Shown here piece after piece: positions 10,502 to 22,491 of a stretch of DNA of 64,000 nucleotides. Positions within the stretch are counted from its first letter, which is position 1, and every line of letters begins with the position of its first letter. This DNA comes from Vitis vinifera (lineage: Eukaryota; Streptophyta; Magnoliopsida; Vitales; Vitaceae), in contig NC_081818.1 of the NCBI RefSeq assembly GCF_030704535.1, positions 29,282,001-29,346,000 on the forward strand, given 5' to 3'. The notes beneath the pieces were generated by a model that did no database searches, was not told the origin of the DNA, and saw only the letters and a program-made list of their open reading frames with translations. The position numbers and the translations under genes are program-made.

Positions 10502-12655
10502 TGTAGATTCTAAAATTTGACTTCAATTTATTTTTAGATTTTGAATTTAATTTTATTCTTAAATTTCAATTCAATTACACTTGATTTTTATTTCGATTTA
10601 CTTGTGACATTTAAATATTATTTTATATTATTTTATTTTATTTTTATTTCATATTTTATTTTACCTTTTTTTCTTCTTTTTTGTTTTTCCCTTCTCTTCC
10701 CTCTTCTCGCTTATCCTCACATACCCACACTTTCCCCCCATACCTCTCACGTCAGGAGACACCTCTCCTCTCCTCGCTTTTCCTTTTTTTCTCTCTCCAT
10801 TTTTTCTTCCTTTTTCTTCCCCTCATTTTTTTCCTTTCTTTCTCCTCATTTTTCCCTCTCTTTCTCTTCTTCCTCTCGCCCATCACTCTACCCACACCTC
10901 CGGCACGGCACCATCTCCCCTACTCCCCCATCTTTCTCCATTTTTTTTTTCTTTCTCAACCCAAACCCACTACACTACACCACCTATTGCGCCAGTCACC
11001 GTGGACCAGTGGGCGACGCCACCTCCGACAGCCAACGACCACCTCCCAATCCCATCATCTCATCTCTCGTCTCATCGCTTTTTCATTTTTATTTTATTTT
11101 ATTTTGTTTTATTTTCACAACATACAGCATCCAACAACCTTCCTTCATCTCCAAAAAAATGTGTAAGTTTATTTATGTATATTTTTTTTTTTTTGCTTTG
11201 ATTTCAATAATAATTGTTAGTAAGATTTGGGATTGTTAATTAACATTAAACTTGGATCCATTTGTTATTGGTGAAATTTCTTGGATAATATTTAATATGA
11301 TAATATTGTGGTATATTTTTGTTACATTCAGACTTTATATATTAAATTGCGGCTTAATTTATTAAATTAGGTTTGGATGATGAGATATTAAATTTTTACA
11401 TTTAATTGAATTTATTTTATTTTATTACATTTTGAGCTTGATTGATTATGTTTGTATTGACTATTAAGTTAGAATTTTGAACTAAGGCTTATAACATATA
11501 AGATATTTTTTTTGGGCTTTATTTATTAATTTAGGCCCAATTTTATTGATAAAATTTATTGGGCTAATTTGAGATTGCTTTTGGGCTTATTAAAAAACTT
11601 TGTACATTTTTAAAAATTTATTTTGGTCTGATTTTTGTTTTGTTGTGCCCATTCCTCAATTTATTTGTTTAATAAAAATTGTTAAGAAAATTGATTTTTT
11701 TTTAAAATAAAATTGTCCACAAGGTTAATTTTTAATAAAATTGTTAAAAAATGATTTTAAATAAATCCTCTTTCCTTAATTAGAATGAGATTAAAAGTAA
11801 TTTTTCTTAATTGGGGTTTTAAATAATTTTTTTAATGAGAATAGGATCAGGGTCATTTTCGTAAATAAAGTTTGTAAAGAAATTAATTCCTTTGTAACTA
11901 AAATCAAATTGAAATACTTTTCTAAATAAAGTTGTAAAAATCCATTCTTTTTTTTAGTAAAAGCAGGTAAAAATTATTTTTATTGTCAAATTAATTTTTT
12001 TTTTAAATTCTTTTAATAATAGTAAGTGTAAATAACTTTCTTAAAATAAGAATTAAATCAAATCACTTCTTGAAAATAAATTAAAGCCTTTTTGGTAAAT
12101 AAATAAATTAAAATCACTAATTTGAAATTATTTTTAATGGACTCCTTCAGAATTTCTAGAAAAACCAAATTTTGAAATATCAATTTTTAAATTAGTTTAA
12201 TAAATTAATTTGTTTAATTCTCATGTCATTTGTTTTGTACATTCTTATGATATGACTTTGTCATTATGTTTATGTATATTTATTTGTGTGTCCTTAATCT
12301 TGGTATTCATAATTAATTAATTAATTAATTATCATAATTTCCTCGATTCGTTTAATAGACACGGTAGGTATATGAGTTTAGAGGTATGTTATGACTTATC
12401 ATCGTATCTTCTCAATAGGTAACTTGACCCTGAAGGTAAACTTAGTTTTTGTAGATATGTCTTTTCCAAATAAGGAATCATATAAAGTTTTCTTTCTTAT
12501 TTTATCTTTTTTTAAAAAAATAAATTAAAATAAGTGGCAAATCCAATTCTTTTATAAAAAAAAATAAAAAATTTCACAAATAAAAAGTAAGTCTTACAGT
12601 TGGAGTGGGGACACATGTGGAGGAGTGGGGACACATGTGGAAAACACGGTTTATA
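10502..12655. mobile_element. Old solo LTR, Gypsy-like (copy A)
   Basis: A 2.15-kb sequence with ends TGTAGATTC and, decayed, CGGTTTATA, followed by GTAAA. Copy B (30836-32955) keeps the GTAAA target duplication on both sides, which identifies a solo LTR. The 3' 300 bp (cytosine-poor, with AAGTGGCAAATCC) match the end of the 13366-19446 element, whose AAGTGGCGACTCC is typical of long plant Gypsy (Tat/Ogre-like) LTRs. The middle holds a pyrimidine-rich, GC-richer stretch (10680-11060) and degenerate AT-rich periodic DNA. A 20-bp tandem doubling at 12601-12640 is single in copy B. It is old and precedes the segment duplication. The long Ser/Pro/Phe-rich open frame over 10541-11239 is low complexity. 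Confidence 0.75.
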
Positions 12656-13047
12656 GTAAATTTGAAAAGACAATCTCCAAAGTTGGCTTTACCATTATTA
12701 TTATTTTTTTTTTATTTTATCAAAGATAAGTTGAAAAAATATATTTTATAAATATAATAAATTTATAGGGTGCTAATGGATGAAATAGTCAAGTGTATTT
12801 ACAACAAATCTCAAGAGGTCCAAAATATGTTTTTTTTTAAATAAATGAAAAAAATGAATGAAAATTAAATAAAATATAAAATATAAACCCTTCATCATTG
12901 ATACAAAGGACAAAAATTTAGAAGAAAAATGTTTCATCATTACCTTCTCTAATTAAAAAAAAAAACCTATATTTGTTTTAACCATAATAATCAAAGAAAA
13001 AAAAGGTAAAAAAAGAAAATGGAAGGTGAAAAATGAAAGTTTCCGGT

Positions 13048-13119
<72 letters not shown>

Positions 13120-13365
13120 TAAATTTTCAATCTAAACTTGTGTTAAAAATATTTGTCAAAAAGTAGTGTGTCCATACAACATCAAGTTTCACTTTGTTAT
13201 TATTATTATTTGTTTTAAAACCATAATTATTAAATGTGATTTTAGTTTTAAAACTATATTAATGAGGGTAAAACCAATATTGGTAACTATGGTTTTAAAT
13301 TTAAACCTAAAACCATAATTGATAACCGTAATTTTTTATATTAAACAAAAAAAGTTAAGTGAATG
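12656..13365. other. AT-rich spacer with AT microsatellite
   Basis: No gene. Collinear with 32956-33625, and partly with 45490-45830 in the relic unit. A pure (AT)n tract at about 13052-13117 is much longer than its copy-B counterpart (33355-33376). The final GAATG (13361-13365) is the left target duplication of the next element. Confidence 0.7.
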
Positions 13366-14171
13366 TGTAGACCCGGGAGGAGTTTTTGGGGATTTTCTAC
13401 ATGATTATTCTTCTGACCACCCCGGGAATTAAGTTGATGGGGGCGGCGAGATTGGACAGGAAACAGAGAGTAGGTATGAGCTTGTAGAGGAAGTTTTCGG
13501 AGGAGGGGGACTGCTGTTCGCCGGAGATGGGAGCAAAAGGGTAAAAGGAAAAGAAAGAAAAAAAGAGCAGAGAGATGCAGGGAGAGGAAAAAGAAAGGGG
13601 GGAATGCAGGGAAAGGGAGCGAGAAGAAAGGGGGCCTCCAGAATTTTTCCCGAGTAAGCTTTTCCATTATGTTTTTCTTTCTTTCTTTGTTTCTCTTCGT
13701 ATATTATTATTGAGATGCATTGTTGTTGATTTCTGGATGGGTTATCCTCTGTCCCTCCTGGCCGGCTGTTCCTCTTTTGCTTATGTGTATGTTTGAAGAT
13801 TGATTTAATTCCGTTTTACCTTCTCTGGGATATTTTCAAAGAAAAGAGACTTTCTGACTCACTCTTCTTCAAGCCCACTAACTAAGAGAGGAAACATAGT
13901 TCTTAATGTTTCCTTTATTTCTCTCCTTCCATTGCTCTGTTTTTGCTGCTATTCTCTCTGTTTTTCTTGCTTGGTTTTTCCCGAATGTGAAGCCGTAAAG
14001 GGGAATGGGTCTATGGGATATTATCACGCAACTCAACCCTCACCAGTCACCATTCTCCCTTTACTGCATCTTCTTCTCGATCCCCCCATTTCCCCCGCTT
14101 TCTACTCTATAGATCAAAACTACGACTACGGCAAATTATAGAAGCGGATGCTGTGTTGAAAGCCCATCTCT

Positions 14172-14550
14172 ATGACTGAAGCTGCTGCCGGTGGCGCTAC
14201 TACTATCCATGACCTACCGGATGTGATTTTGTCGAGCATATTGGCGAGCGTGACCGGCACCAAGGCAAGGAACGCCGCGGCGCTGGTTGGCTGGAAATGA
14301 TTGGTGTCGGAGAGGGGCACGCGGACCTCCCTCACCCTCCGTGGCAACGCCGTTCACAGCAATCTGTACAGGATCCCGACTAACTTTCAGGCCGTGACTC
14401 ACCTTGACTTCTAGCTCATCTTCTTTGCCATGCCTTTCTGATGGTGACCCCGCTCACTGTCCATGCTCGCACTCCGGCCACTCTCCAACTCCTGGCTCCC
14501 CAATGGCTCAATCTCACCCACAGCAGCCATTTCGTCCATCAAACAGTCAC
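14172..14550 (+). pseudogene. MAX2-like F-box gene fragment captured in an LTR element
   Basis: From ATG 14172 the translation starts MTEAAAGG and then reads IHDLPDVILSSIL, an F-box core, followed by TSLTLRGNA and VTHLDF. A second stretch at 14441-14510 contains VHARTPATLQLLAPQW. These match, from memory, the N-terminus of MAX2, the F-box/LRR protein of strigolactone and karrikin signalling (SCF ligase). Only about the first 120 codons are represented. The frame is not continuous, and the LRR domain is missing. GC content is far above its surroundings. The 500 bp upstream may be the donor's 5' UTR or promoter. It is a gene fragment, not a working gene. The identification should be confirmed by protein search. 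Confidence 0.7.
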
Positions 14551-14689
14551 TCCCAGAGATGAAGCCTGCCACTCATCACCATTGCCGCCTTCCTCTTCAT
14601 CAAGATCTCCGTCCAGCGCTGGAGACGACGGTGAGACCAGCAGCGCCGGCCATGGCAGCGGCGGTGCGAGCGCCAGCAGAAACAGCAAC

Positions 14690-16308
14690 TGTTGGTTTTT
14701 AAACCAGATAATTAAAAGAAAAACGGAAGCCAAAAAAATTTTCTCAAATTTTTTTTTTTCTCAATGATCAATACTTGTATTAATTTAATGAAATAACAAA
14801 TATAGGTAATTTAGAATTGTACCTTGCGATTAGGCTGATAAATTTGAACTCCACCAAAAGGATCTTAGAATTCCAAATCCTCTAAAGCACCATGGATCTT
14901 TCTCTAACGTTCTCCAAAAAATGATGAACTCAAAACGAGTGGGCGTTTTTCATTCTTGGGTTATTTTTTTTTTATCACACAACTTAATATATATTGAAAA
15001 CTTGTATTCTTATCCCATCATCCGAGAAACATTGAGAAAAAAAAAACTTTTTAATACCACGAAATAACTGACATATTTTGAATTTTGAAAAACATGGGAG
15101 AGAATATCTCTCCCCATGATCCCCACTTAAAAAGTGTTTCTTAGGGAATACAAGTAAGTGTGGTCTTCACCACATTGTATCAAAAAATATTTTAAATAAT
15201 CATATTATAAAATAAATAAATCAAATCAAGATTGTGTGAAATTAATTTAGAATTCAAAATTCCAAACTAATAAAATCAACCCAACATAAAAAAAATGTTC
15301 ATATAATTTTAATGGAGCCGTTGAGAGGAACTATGGACATTATAATTTTAAGCTCCAATAACTTTGACAATTAATTAACAACTTAATTAAAAAATCAAAA
15401 TTATTAATTCCAAAATTACTCCACTAAAAATTTGGAATTGCACTCTTAAAATTATAAAATTAAATATATTCAAAGGATTTGAATTGCCCATTGATATAGT
15501 CACTACATACGAGTCAATCCTCCATAAACGGTTCATAATTAAAGCTAGGTTTTTCCGTTAACCTCTTTAATTATATCTTTCTCCTTAAGTGTCATTGGTT
15601 CTCTAATGAATAATATATTTATGGTCTAATCATAAATTGAGCGCTCTTATCATTCAAGGCCCGAACCAATACTTATGGGAACCGTCCATCTGACTTCTTA
15701 ACGAAGGAATGGATTTCATCTTGTATATTAATATTCCCGGCTATTTATTTTATTATACTTCCAATACACCAAGAATTTGACACTATGTATTTGTGTCATT
15801 ACCCGGTATGTAAAAAAATACAATAGAATAAATAGGAGTCTATTAATCACTCAGAATTAAGATCAATGCATATATGACCATCATTGATTAATATTGAATG
15901 CTCTATATTATAACGGAATTTATCAGAGATTCATAATTAATCGTGTTCCAGTCCTATATAATCAAATTATATAAAGCGCTTTCATTCCAATAATCTCATT
16001 ATTAACAATCCGGATAAGATCATTTCATTCAGAATGTAATGAACCGCGCTAGTAATTTTAAATTAAAGATCCCAACTTTAATTTTTAATTACGAATATAT
16101 TAGATTATTTTACTTTAAATATTATCCTCTTGTATATAACACTTATATACAATATTTAAAGTTACAATTAAATAATCTAGGGTTTTCGATATTCATAAAG
16201 CATCTATAACATGCATGCAACAATAATATTGAAATAATTCCTAAAAAAAATATTAATAATCAGCAAAATAAAAAACATCTCATTTGTTTATGGGCACATA
16301 TTCCAACA
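14690..16308. mobile_element. Nested solo LTR
   Basis: A 1619-bp sequence with ends TGTTGG and CCAACA and 5-bp target duplications GCAAC (14685-14689, 16309-16313). It has no coding capacity and is AT-rich, with retrotransposon-LTR-like composition. TG...CA ends, an inverted hexamer and a 5-bp duplication identify an LTR left alone by recombination. It lies inside the 13366-19446 element, just after the MAX2-like fragment, and so is the younger of the two. Family (copia or gypsy) cannot be fixed without internal sequence; copia-like by impression only. Confidence 0.8.
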
Positions 16309-16370
16309 GCAACCCCCACCTCTATTCCTTCATACCATCATGGCCATCATTGACATGAAGGCCCTATCCT

Positions 16371-16396
16371 CCCCCCCCCCCCCCCCCCCCCCCCCC
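16371..16396. repeat. Poly-C tract
   Basis: An uninterrupted run of 26 C in otherwise mixed sequence within the LTR-type element. Homopolymers of this length are prone to slippage and to assembly error, so the length is uncertain. Confidence 0.9.
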
Positions 16397-16829
16397 GTGG
16401 GCTTGCTATCAGTTGGCCACCCTTTTTGTTCTTTTAAAAATAAGGTGGCAGCACCTCTAGATCTTCATGGTGGATGTTTGGCTGGTGGGCTTTGTTGGTG
16501 GGCTCCCAAAGCCCAGGTTGTATGTTAAGATTAGTTCACATGGGCCTTAAGCCCCATCCCCCAAGTTCGGGCCAAGTATACAGCCCTCTCGAGTCTTTTC
16601 TTTTAATGTTATAAATATGTTTTTCCTATGAAGATTTTAAAATCAGCTGTACAAAACATCATTTTCGAAATAACTTCCTAAAATTTAATTTTAAATTCAG
16701 TTTGCAAAATTTTGATTCTTGAAAATTCAATCCCGAAAATTCCCCTATGCAATTATACTCGTTTAAATATTAGGATTATTAATTATTATTATTTTATATG
16801 TATCGATTTATCATCTTTTAAAAATCTCA

Positions 16830-18300
16830 TTCATTAAAGTCTAATCCTTCAAAAATTCTATGTTTTAATTTAAATTTTCAATTCTAAAAATTTCACAATT
16901 TGTTTAAATCCCATTTTCATCAACTAGAATTATCCTCCTATATTTATCTATTTAAATTCTAATCCTTCAAAAATTCCATGTTTTGATTTAATCTTTTAAT
17001 CCTAAAAATTCTACAATTAATTTAAACCTTACTTTCATCAATTAGAATTACCCTCCCATATTTACTTAGTTATTTAAGGTCTAATATTTCAAAAATCCCA
17101 TATTTTAATTTAATTATTCAAATATTCGTTTAAATCTCATTTTCATTAAATAGAATCAATATCTCATATTTATCTAGTCTAATATTTCAAAAATCCCATG
17201 TTTTAATTTAATTCTTCAAATATTCGTTTAAATCTCATTTTCATTAAATAGAATCAATATCTCACATTTATCTAGTCTAATATTTCAAAAATCCCCTGTT
17301 TTAATTTAATTATTCAAATATTCGTTTAAATCTTATTTTCATCAATTAGAATCATTATCTCGTGTTTATTTAGCTATTCAAAGTCTAACCTTTTCAAAAA
17401 TCCCTTGTCTCAATCTAATGTTTCTATAATTCATTTTGAATCTTATTTTCATCGATTAGAATTATTATCACGCACTTATACACTTATTTAAAGTCCAATA
17501 TTTCAAAAACCCCATGTCCTAATTTAATTTTTCAATCCTAGAAATTCCATTATTCGTCCAAATTTTATTTTTGTTAATTAGAATTCTTATTCCATATCTA
17601 TTTATTTATTTAAGGCCCAATTCTCCAAAAATCCAACTTCTGAATTAAATTTTCAATCCAAAAAATCCTACTATTCATCTTTATTCGCCTAAATATTATT
17701 CTTGTTAATTAGTGTTATAATCCCATACTTATCTATTTATTCAAAGCCTAATCCGTCGAAAATCCAACGCCCTAATTTGATTTTCAATTAAAAAGATTCC
17801 GCTATTCATTTATTCGTATAAACATTATTTTTGTTAATTAGCATCATTATTCCATACATATTTATTTATTTATTCATTTCAATCATTAAAATTCAATTCT
17901 TCAAAATCGGATTTCCAAATTTAATCTTTAGACTAAAAAATTTCACTATTCACTTTTATTCATTCAAATATCATTTTTGTTATCATTATTATAAATTCCA
18001 CGTTTACTTATTTCTTTCTTCTAAAAATTCCAATAATTAAAGTTCAATTATTCAAAGATTCGACTTTCAAACTTAATTTTCAAAATCCCACTATTCACTT
18101 TCATCCGTTCCAACATCATTTTTGTCGAAATTCGCATTTCAAATTAATTTTTAATCTCACAAATCTCACTATTCACTTTCATCCGTCCAAATATCGTTTT
18201 GATTAATTAATAACATTGTTCCATATTTACCTATTTATTTCTCTTAAAAATCTCAATCATTAAGGTCTAATTCTTCAAAATTTCGATTTTTAAATTTAGC
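16830..18300. repeat. Divergent AT-rich minisatellite within the LTR-type element
   Basis: A phrase of the form GTCTAAT-nTTCAAAAAT-CC recurs about 12 times, near 16838, 16956, 17071, 17179, 17275, 17381, 17490, 17610, 17744, 17888, 18041 and 18264. The intervals run from about 96 to 220 bp and lengthen to the right. Each unit also carries TTTAAATCTCATTTTCAT and TTAGAATNA-type phrases. It is noncoding. Confidence 0.75.
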
Positions 18301-18479
18301 TATTTGAAACTCCAATTGTCCAATCTCCGAACTTAATTTTCAGTTTCCCATGCTCCAATTCCCGTATTTATCCCGCTACTTATTATTATCATTATCATTA
18401 TCATCTTATTCATTATTTCTATAAATTCTGCATTCGAATGATTTCTAAGATTTCCAATTTTTACACATCAACTTTCATA

Positions 18480-19446
18480 ATTTCTATTTCTCAAATAACT
18501 TACGATTCTGATCTCTTTCAAAATTCAACTCCCAAAGTCTCAATTTTCGCAACTTAATCTTTCTTTAAAATCCCGAACCCTCAAATCATCTTCAAAATTC
18601 CAACCTCTTTCAAATTCAGTTCCTAAAAATTCTCATTCTCACATTCAATCTCTAAAAGTCTAATCTCCAAATAAACTCTAAAACTCCAATTTTCTAGTGA
18701 ACTTCGAGATTCCAATTTTTCAATTAAATTTCAAAAAATCTGATTTTCTCTTAAATAGCTTAATTCCATTCTGGTCTTCAAAACAATCTTCTGCTCCTCT
18801 GTTTTAAAAAATGTTTTGAAATAAACAAATAATCAAATTTTGTAATTCTGAATAATGGAATTTACGGATTTGGTCCATTTGATAAATGGGTATTGGTGGG
18901 AGCCCAACATATGCGACTTTATAACTGATTGATTTAGTTGTCATGCATGATTGTTTCTATTCTGTCCTATGACATGCTTGAAATCATTCTTTAATTGTGC
19001 ACTAACCTCACTTTTTGATAAGCGCATTGTGGCTCGTCACTCAGGTACGTATCTATTCCCATTCCGGTATTTCCATATACATGTTTTGATTCTCCTATGT
19101 GCATGATAATTCCGGGTATTCATTGTTTTCCTCATCAATTGCCATGATTGCTTTATTTTATTAGTAGAGACCCGACTTTAGGGGCTTAGAGGGGTGCTAC
19201 GGTCTTTACCATACCTTCCTGATGAGTAACTTGACCCCCGAACCCGATCCAGTTTTTCATAGACCACCTTTTCCAAAATAAGGAGTCACACTTAGGGTTT
19301 TTCTTTCTTATTTTGTTTACCCTTTAAAAATAAAACAAAAATAAGTGGCGACTCCAAGTCATTTTTAATCAATAAATCAATTTTTTAAATAAAAATCGAG
19401 CTCGTCATCAAGTGGGAAACGCATGAGCCGAAATGCGGGGTCCACA
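18480..19446. other. Conserved 3' end of the LTR-type element
   Basis: No gene. After an AT-rich stretch, positions 19150-19446 contain GAGTAACTTGACCC, TTCCAAAATAAGGAGTCA and AAGTGGCGACTCC, then the GGGGTCCACA terminus. The same order, more decayed, ends the solo LTRs at 12360-12655 and 32680-32955. Confidence 0.65.
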
Positions 19447-19649
19447 GAATGATTACGTTATTACAAAGGTTAGATTGGTAAATATTTTGGGAGAAAATCT
19501 ATTTTCATTATTTTTTTTTTCAAAAGCACTTGAGAAATGATGTAAGTATATTAATTTCATACGTGCACTTAGTTATTTTTTAAAATTTATAAAAATATTA
19601 AGGTAAGGATATTTTAGTTATTATGCTTTAAAAATAGTAATTATGCTTC

Positions 19650-19985
19650 CTATATAAAATAAAATATATTTTAATCTTTTTATTTTGAAAAGAAACAATG
19701 GTGTTGTTTTTCAAATATTTCAATTCTATTACACCTTCTCCCAACTTTTCCAAAAATACATACATAGAAGATAGAAAGAGTTTTTATCTCATATATTTAA
19801 AACATTTAAATTAGGAAGGTTTTTTAGATAGGAAATAAAATCATATTAGGTGATGAATAAGTGAATATAAATTGCTTTTTTTTTCATACGTAGAATAGGC
19901 TGTTATTGTCTAGTTTTTCTGTTGGTTAGAAGACAGCTAGGTCGACAGTCAGCAAGAGAAGCCCGTGGACACCAATATTTTTAAT
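19650..19985 (+). repeat. Boundary block plus module (copy e)
   Basis: Near-identical to 40610-40955 and similar to 1-345. The module part is shortened: GGCTGTTATTGTCTAG, TTAGAAGACAGCTAGG, CGTGGACACCAATATT. It ends at an AT microsatellite (19997-20022). Confidence 0.7.
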
Positions 19986-19990
19986 CTATA

Positions 19991-20026
<36 letters not shown>

Positions 20027-22164
20027 TTTTTTGAAAATAATTTCTCCACAATTAAATATTATATATGTTTTTAAATATTAGTTCATTTAAATTTAAACTT
20101 GTCCTCATTTCTTTTGATGATATCAAATATAAAAGATAAAATATTATTAAAATTTTGAATTATATTTATATTTTTTAGTTTTTTATAATTAATTAATTTA
20201 ATTTTATATTTATAACGTTACTAATTTGACCATGGTTCAATTATCAGCTCTGATCAATAAATCGTAAATTGGTAACTTTTTTTATTCAATGACCAGATTA
20301 TAAAAACATTGATTTGATGTATAAAACAATTTTAATATTTAAAGTAAAAATTAAATAATATGTTTTAAGTTAATAACATAATTAAAAATAACTTAACTTA
20401 CAGTTAACTTAAGTCATTAAATAATAAGTATTAAGTTTTACTAGTGGTTATCTAAAATTTTAAAAGTGGTTTTAAGAATTTGTCAAATACCTAATTTTTC
20501 TCATAAAACACTTTCATATATCACATACGAGACACTTTTAACTTTCTCAAAATCATTCTCCTGACATACTTATATAAAATTTTACAAAGATTTTTTGGTA
20601 CATATTTTTTGTAATTTGTCATTGTTTACATTGGGTTGACTCATCTAAGTCTTCTGCTTGGTCTTTTAGGTAAACATGGCATAGCTTGGAAAATTATATG
20701 AATGAATCCATCATTTATCTCAACATCAATATTTTTTTCTTCAAATTATTTGATAGGAAACCTTGGAAAATATTGCCTTGAAAAATATGGTTGCATTCCC
20801 ATTTTTTCCACGATAGTAGAGGTCTCATATTTTGGCTATGAACCTTTTGGAAAATCCATTATTAAAAGTAAACAACACATAACTTAATTGAGTCATTAAA
20901 TTATTTAAAAATAGTTTTTCAAAGGTTCTTCGAAAACTTCACATTTTCATTTTGATTTATAATGTCTAAAAATCTTATATTACACTATAAATTCTTTTAA
21001 AAATATGCTATTAGGAGTAAAAGAAACAAGAACCTTATATTAGTATTGTAGAAAACAAAAATTTAAAAGAAAAAGTTTCTATCTTTACCTTTTGAAATTA
21101 GAGAAACTATATTTGTTTTAATTATAAGAAATGATGGAAAAATAGTCTGATTGAAAAAAAAAAAAAAAAGAGGTAAAAGAGAAAAATGTTTGTTTTAAAA
21201 CATAATTTTTAAATATAAACATTAAAATATCAAATGTATTATCATTAATATTTGAAATTATCAAAATTTGTGAGGTAATAATTTCATTTTGTTCTCCATT
21301 ATGTATTTATGTTTGTATTAAATTTATATATATATATATATATATATTATCATTTTGTGTTTAATGGTACAATATTTTTATTTTTTGTCTATTATGTATT
21401 TATGTTTATATTAAATTTGTTTTATTAATTATCTTTTATATATAACCATTTTTTATTTAATGTGTTTAAAAAAAATTAAAATTTAAAAGATGTAATGAGA
21501 GAAAGTGTAGCGAGAATTAAATAAATAAATAAGTGTCAAAAACTTAGATAAGGTAACATGGAGGAGAAAAGAGAAAAAAATTGACTTAATTGTGTCAAAA
21601 ACCTGTAAAGGTTTTTGTGTGAATCTCATTCTTTTTATTCCATTTCTTCTATCATCTCTTATAATTTCCTTTTTCATGTAAGCACAGTAAAAGTTTACCA
21701 AAGTTGCGATTAATTGAAAAATATTGCCAGTTCACATTTTGATTCATTCATGATGTTTAAATGTTTTGCATGTATTTGGGTTCTAGCCCTTCCAAAAATC
21801 CACTAATTTTTGTGCTTTGGAAAATCCTCACCTAATTCATATTTTTTGTGTTCTCATTCTTCATTAAGTTAGAAGACAATCTTAGTGAGTGTCAATGTTC
21901 ACATTACTTTTATTGTAATCCACTTGAGTGGAAACAAGGAAATTTCATTCATGGTGGTCTTCCCACTAAATTAAGGTGATTGAGATTTGTTTCGATGGGT
22001 CAATATCATGAATTATGTGAACACCAATATTAGAGGTTGTAGTAGTAGACTAAAAAAGTGTTGCCTAACTTAGGGTGTTTTCCGGAAAAGAGCCTCTTAG
22101 ACACCAATATTCGAAAGCACTTATCTTGATTATGGGGGTAAAAAATGAAGCAGTTTTTGCTTTA
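19986..22164. other. RLK2 far-upstream AT-rich DNA, no gene
   Basis: Collinear with about 2000-4110 of copy A. Positions 20630-20880 are a decayed copy of the RLK upstream block. Positions 21865-22115 are a long-form promoter module (copy f) without a gene behind it. An AT microsatellite lies at 21328-21347. No credible coding sequence was seen. Confidence 0.6.
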
Positions 22165-22491
22165 GCTTATGTTTGGTTCTTGGAAAACACTAAGGAAAGA
22201 AAAAAAATGTAAAAGAAAATGATTTTTTTCATGTTTAATTATCTTATGAAAAATATCAAAGAAAACCAAATATAATTATAACTAGTTAGAAATTTATATA
22301 TATTTAAATTATTTAATCTTTATATTAATGAGTTAAAATAAGTAAAATGAGTTTAAAATAACAAATAAAAATAATTTATAGACTCTTAATCTATTTTTTA
22401 TTTTCCTTTACTTTTTATTTCCTTCTACTTTTCCTTTGTATTTTTTTTCCCTTGCATTTTTCCTTAAATTTTTTGAGAACCAAACATAGCC
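22165..22491. mobile_element. Tourist-like MITE, copy B
   Basis: The duplicate of the 4111-4437 element: 327 bp, the same TTA flanks (22162-22164, 22492-22494) and terminal inverted repeats. Same insertion site, so it was carried along by the duplication. Confidence 0.85.

Larger units (their letters stand above)
13366..19446. mobile_element. 6.1-kb Gypsy-like LTR-type element (solo LTR or non-autonomous)
   Basis: Ends TGTAGACCC and GGGGTCCACA form a near-perfect inverted repeat and are flanked by GAATG duplications (13361-13365, 19447-19451). The empty site is visible in copy B near 33615. No gag or pol was recognised. The last 400 bp share the end module of the 10502-12655 solo LTR, so this is either a very long solo LTR of the same lineage or a non-autonomous derivative. 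Without the nested LTR it is about 4.46 kb. Parts are a GC-rich left third with a captured MAX2-like fragment, a nested solo LTR (14690-16308), a C-run, an AT-rich minisatellite (16830-18300) and the conserved end. It is absent from copy B, so it probably inserted after the duplication. Confidence 0.75.
1..19654. repeat. Tandem segmental duplication, copy A
   Basis: Copy A of a segment repeated at about 19655-40600. Collinear markers in order are the boundary block, upstream AT-rich DNA, a Tourist-like MITE, an RLK, the RLK 3' flank, a DHQS 5' fragment, an old solo LTR, and a tail reading into the next boundary block. By eye the flanks match at roughly 97-98 percent (for example 3600-6100 and 8304-10440). 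About 1.7 kb of copy A (roughly 300-2000) is missing from copy B, where an AT microsatellite sits instead. Copy A alone carries the 13366-19446 element. The window starts inside the boundary block, so the true left edge is not seen. Confidence 0.85.

Noticed and set aside
10541-11239. A 232-codon open frame rich in Ser, Pro and Phe, with a second overlapping frame
   Set aside because: It lies in the pyrimidine-rich part of an old solo LTR. Its duplicate at 31000-31580 does not keep the frame, and the composition is low-complexity.
13341-13667. A 108-codon minus-strand frame rich in Phe, Leu and Pro
   Set aside because: It crosses the left end of the LTR-type element and its purine-rich start. 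Low complexity, no domain.
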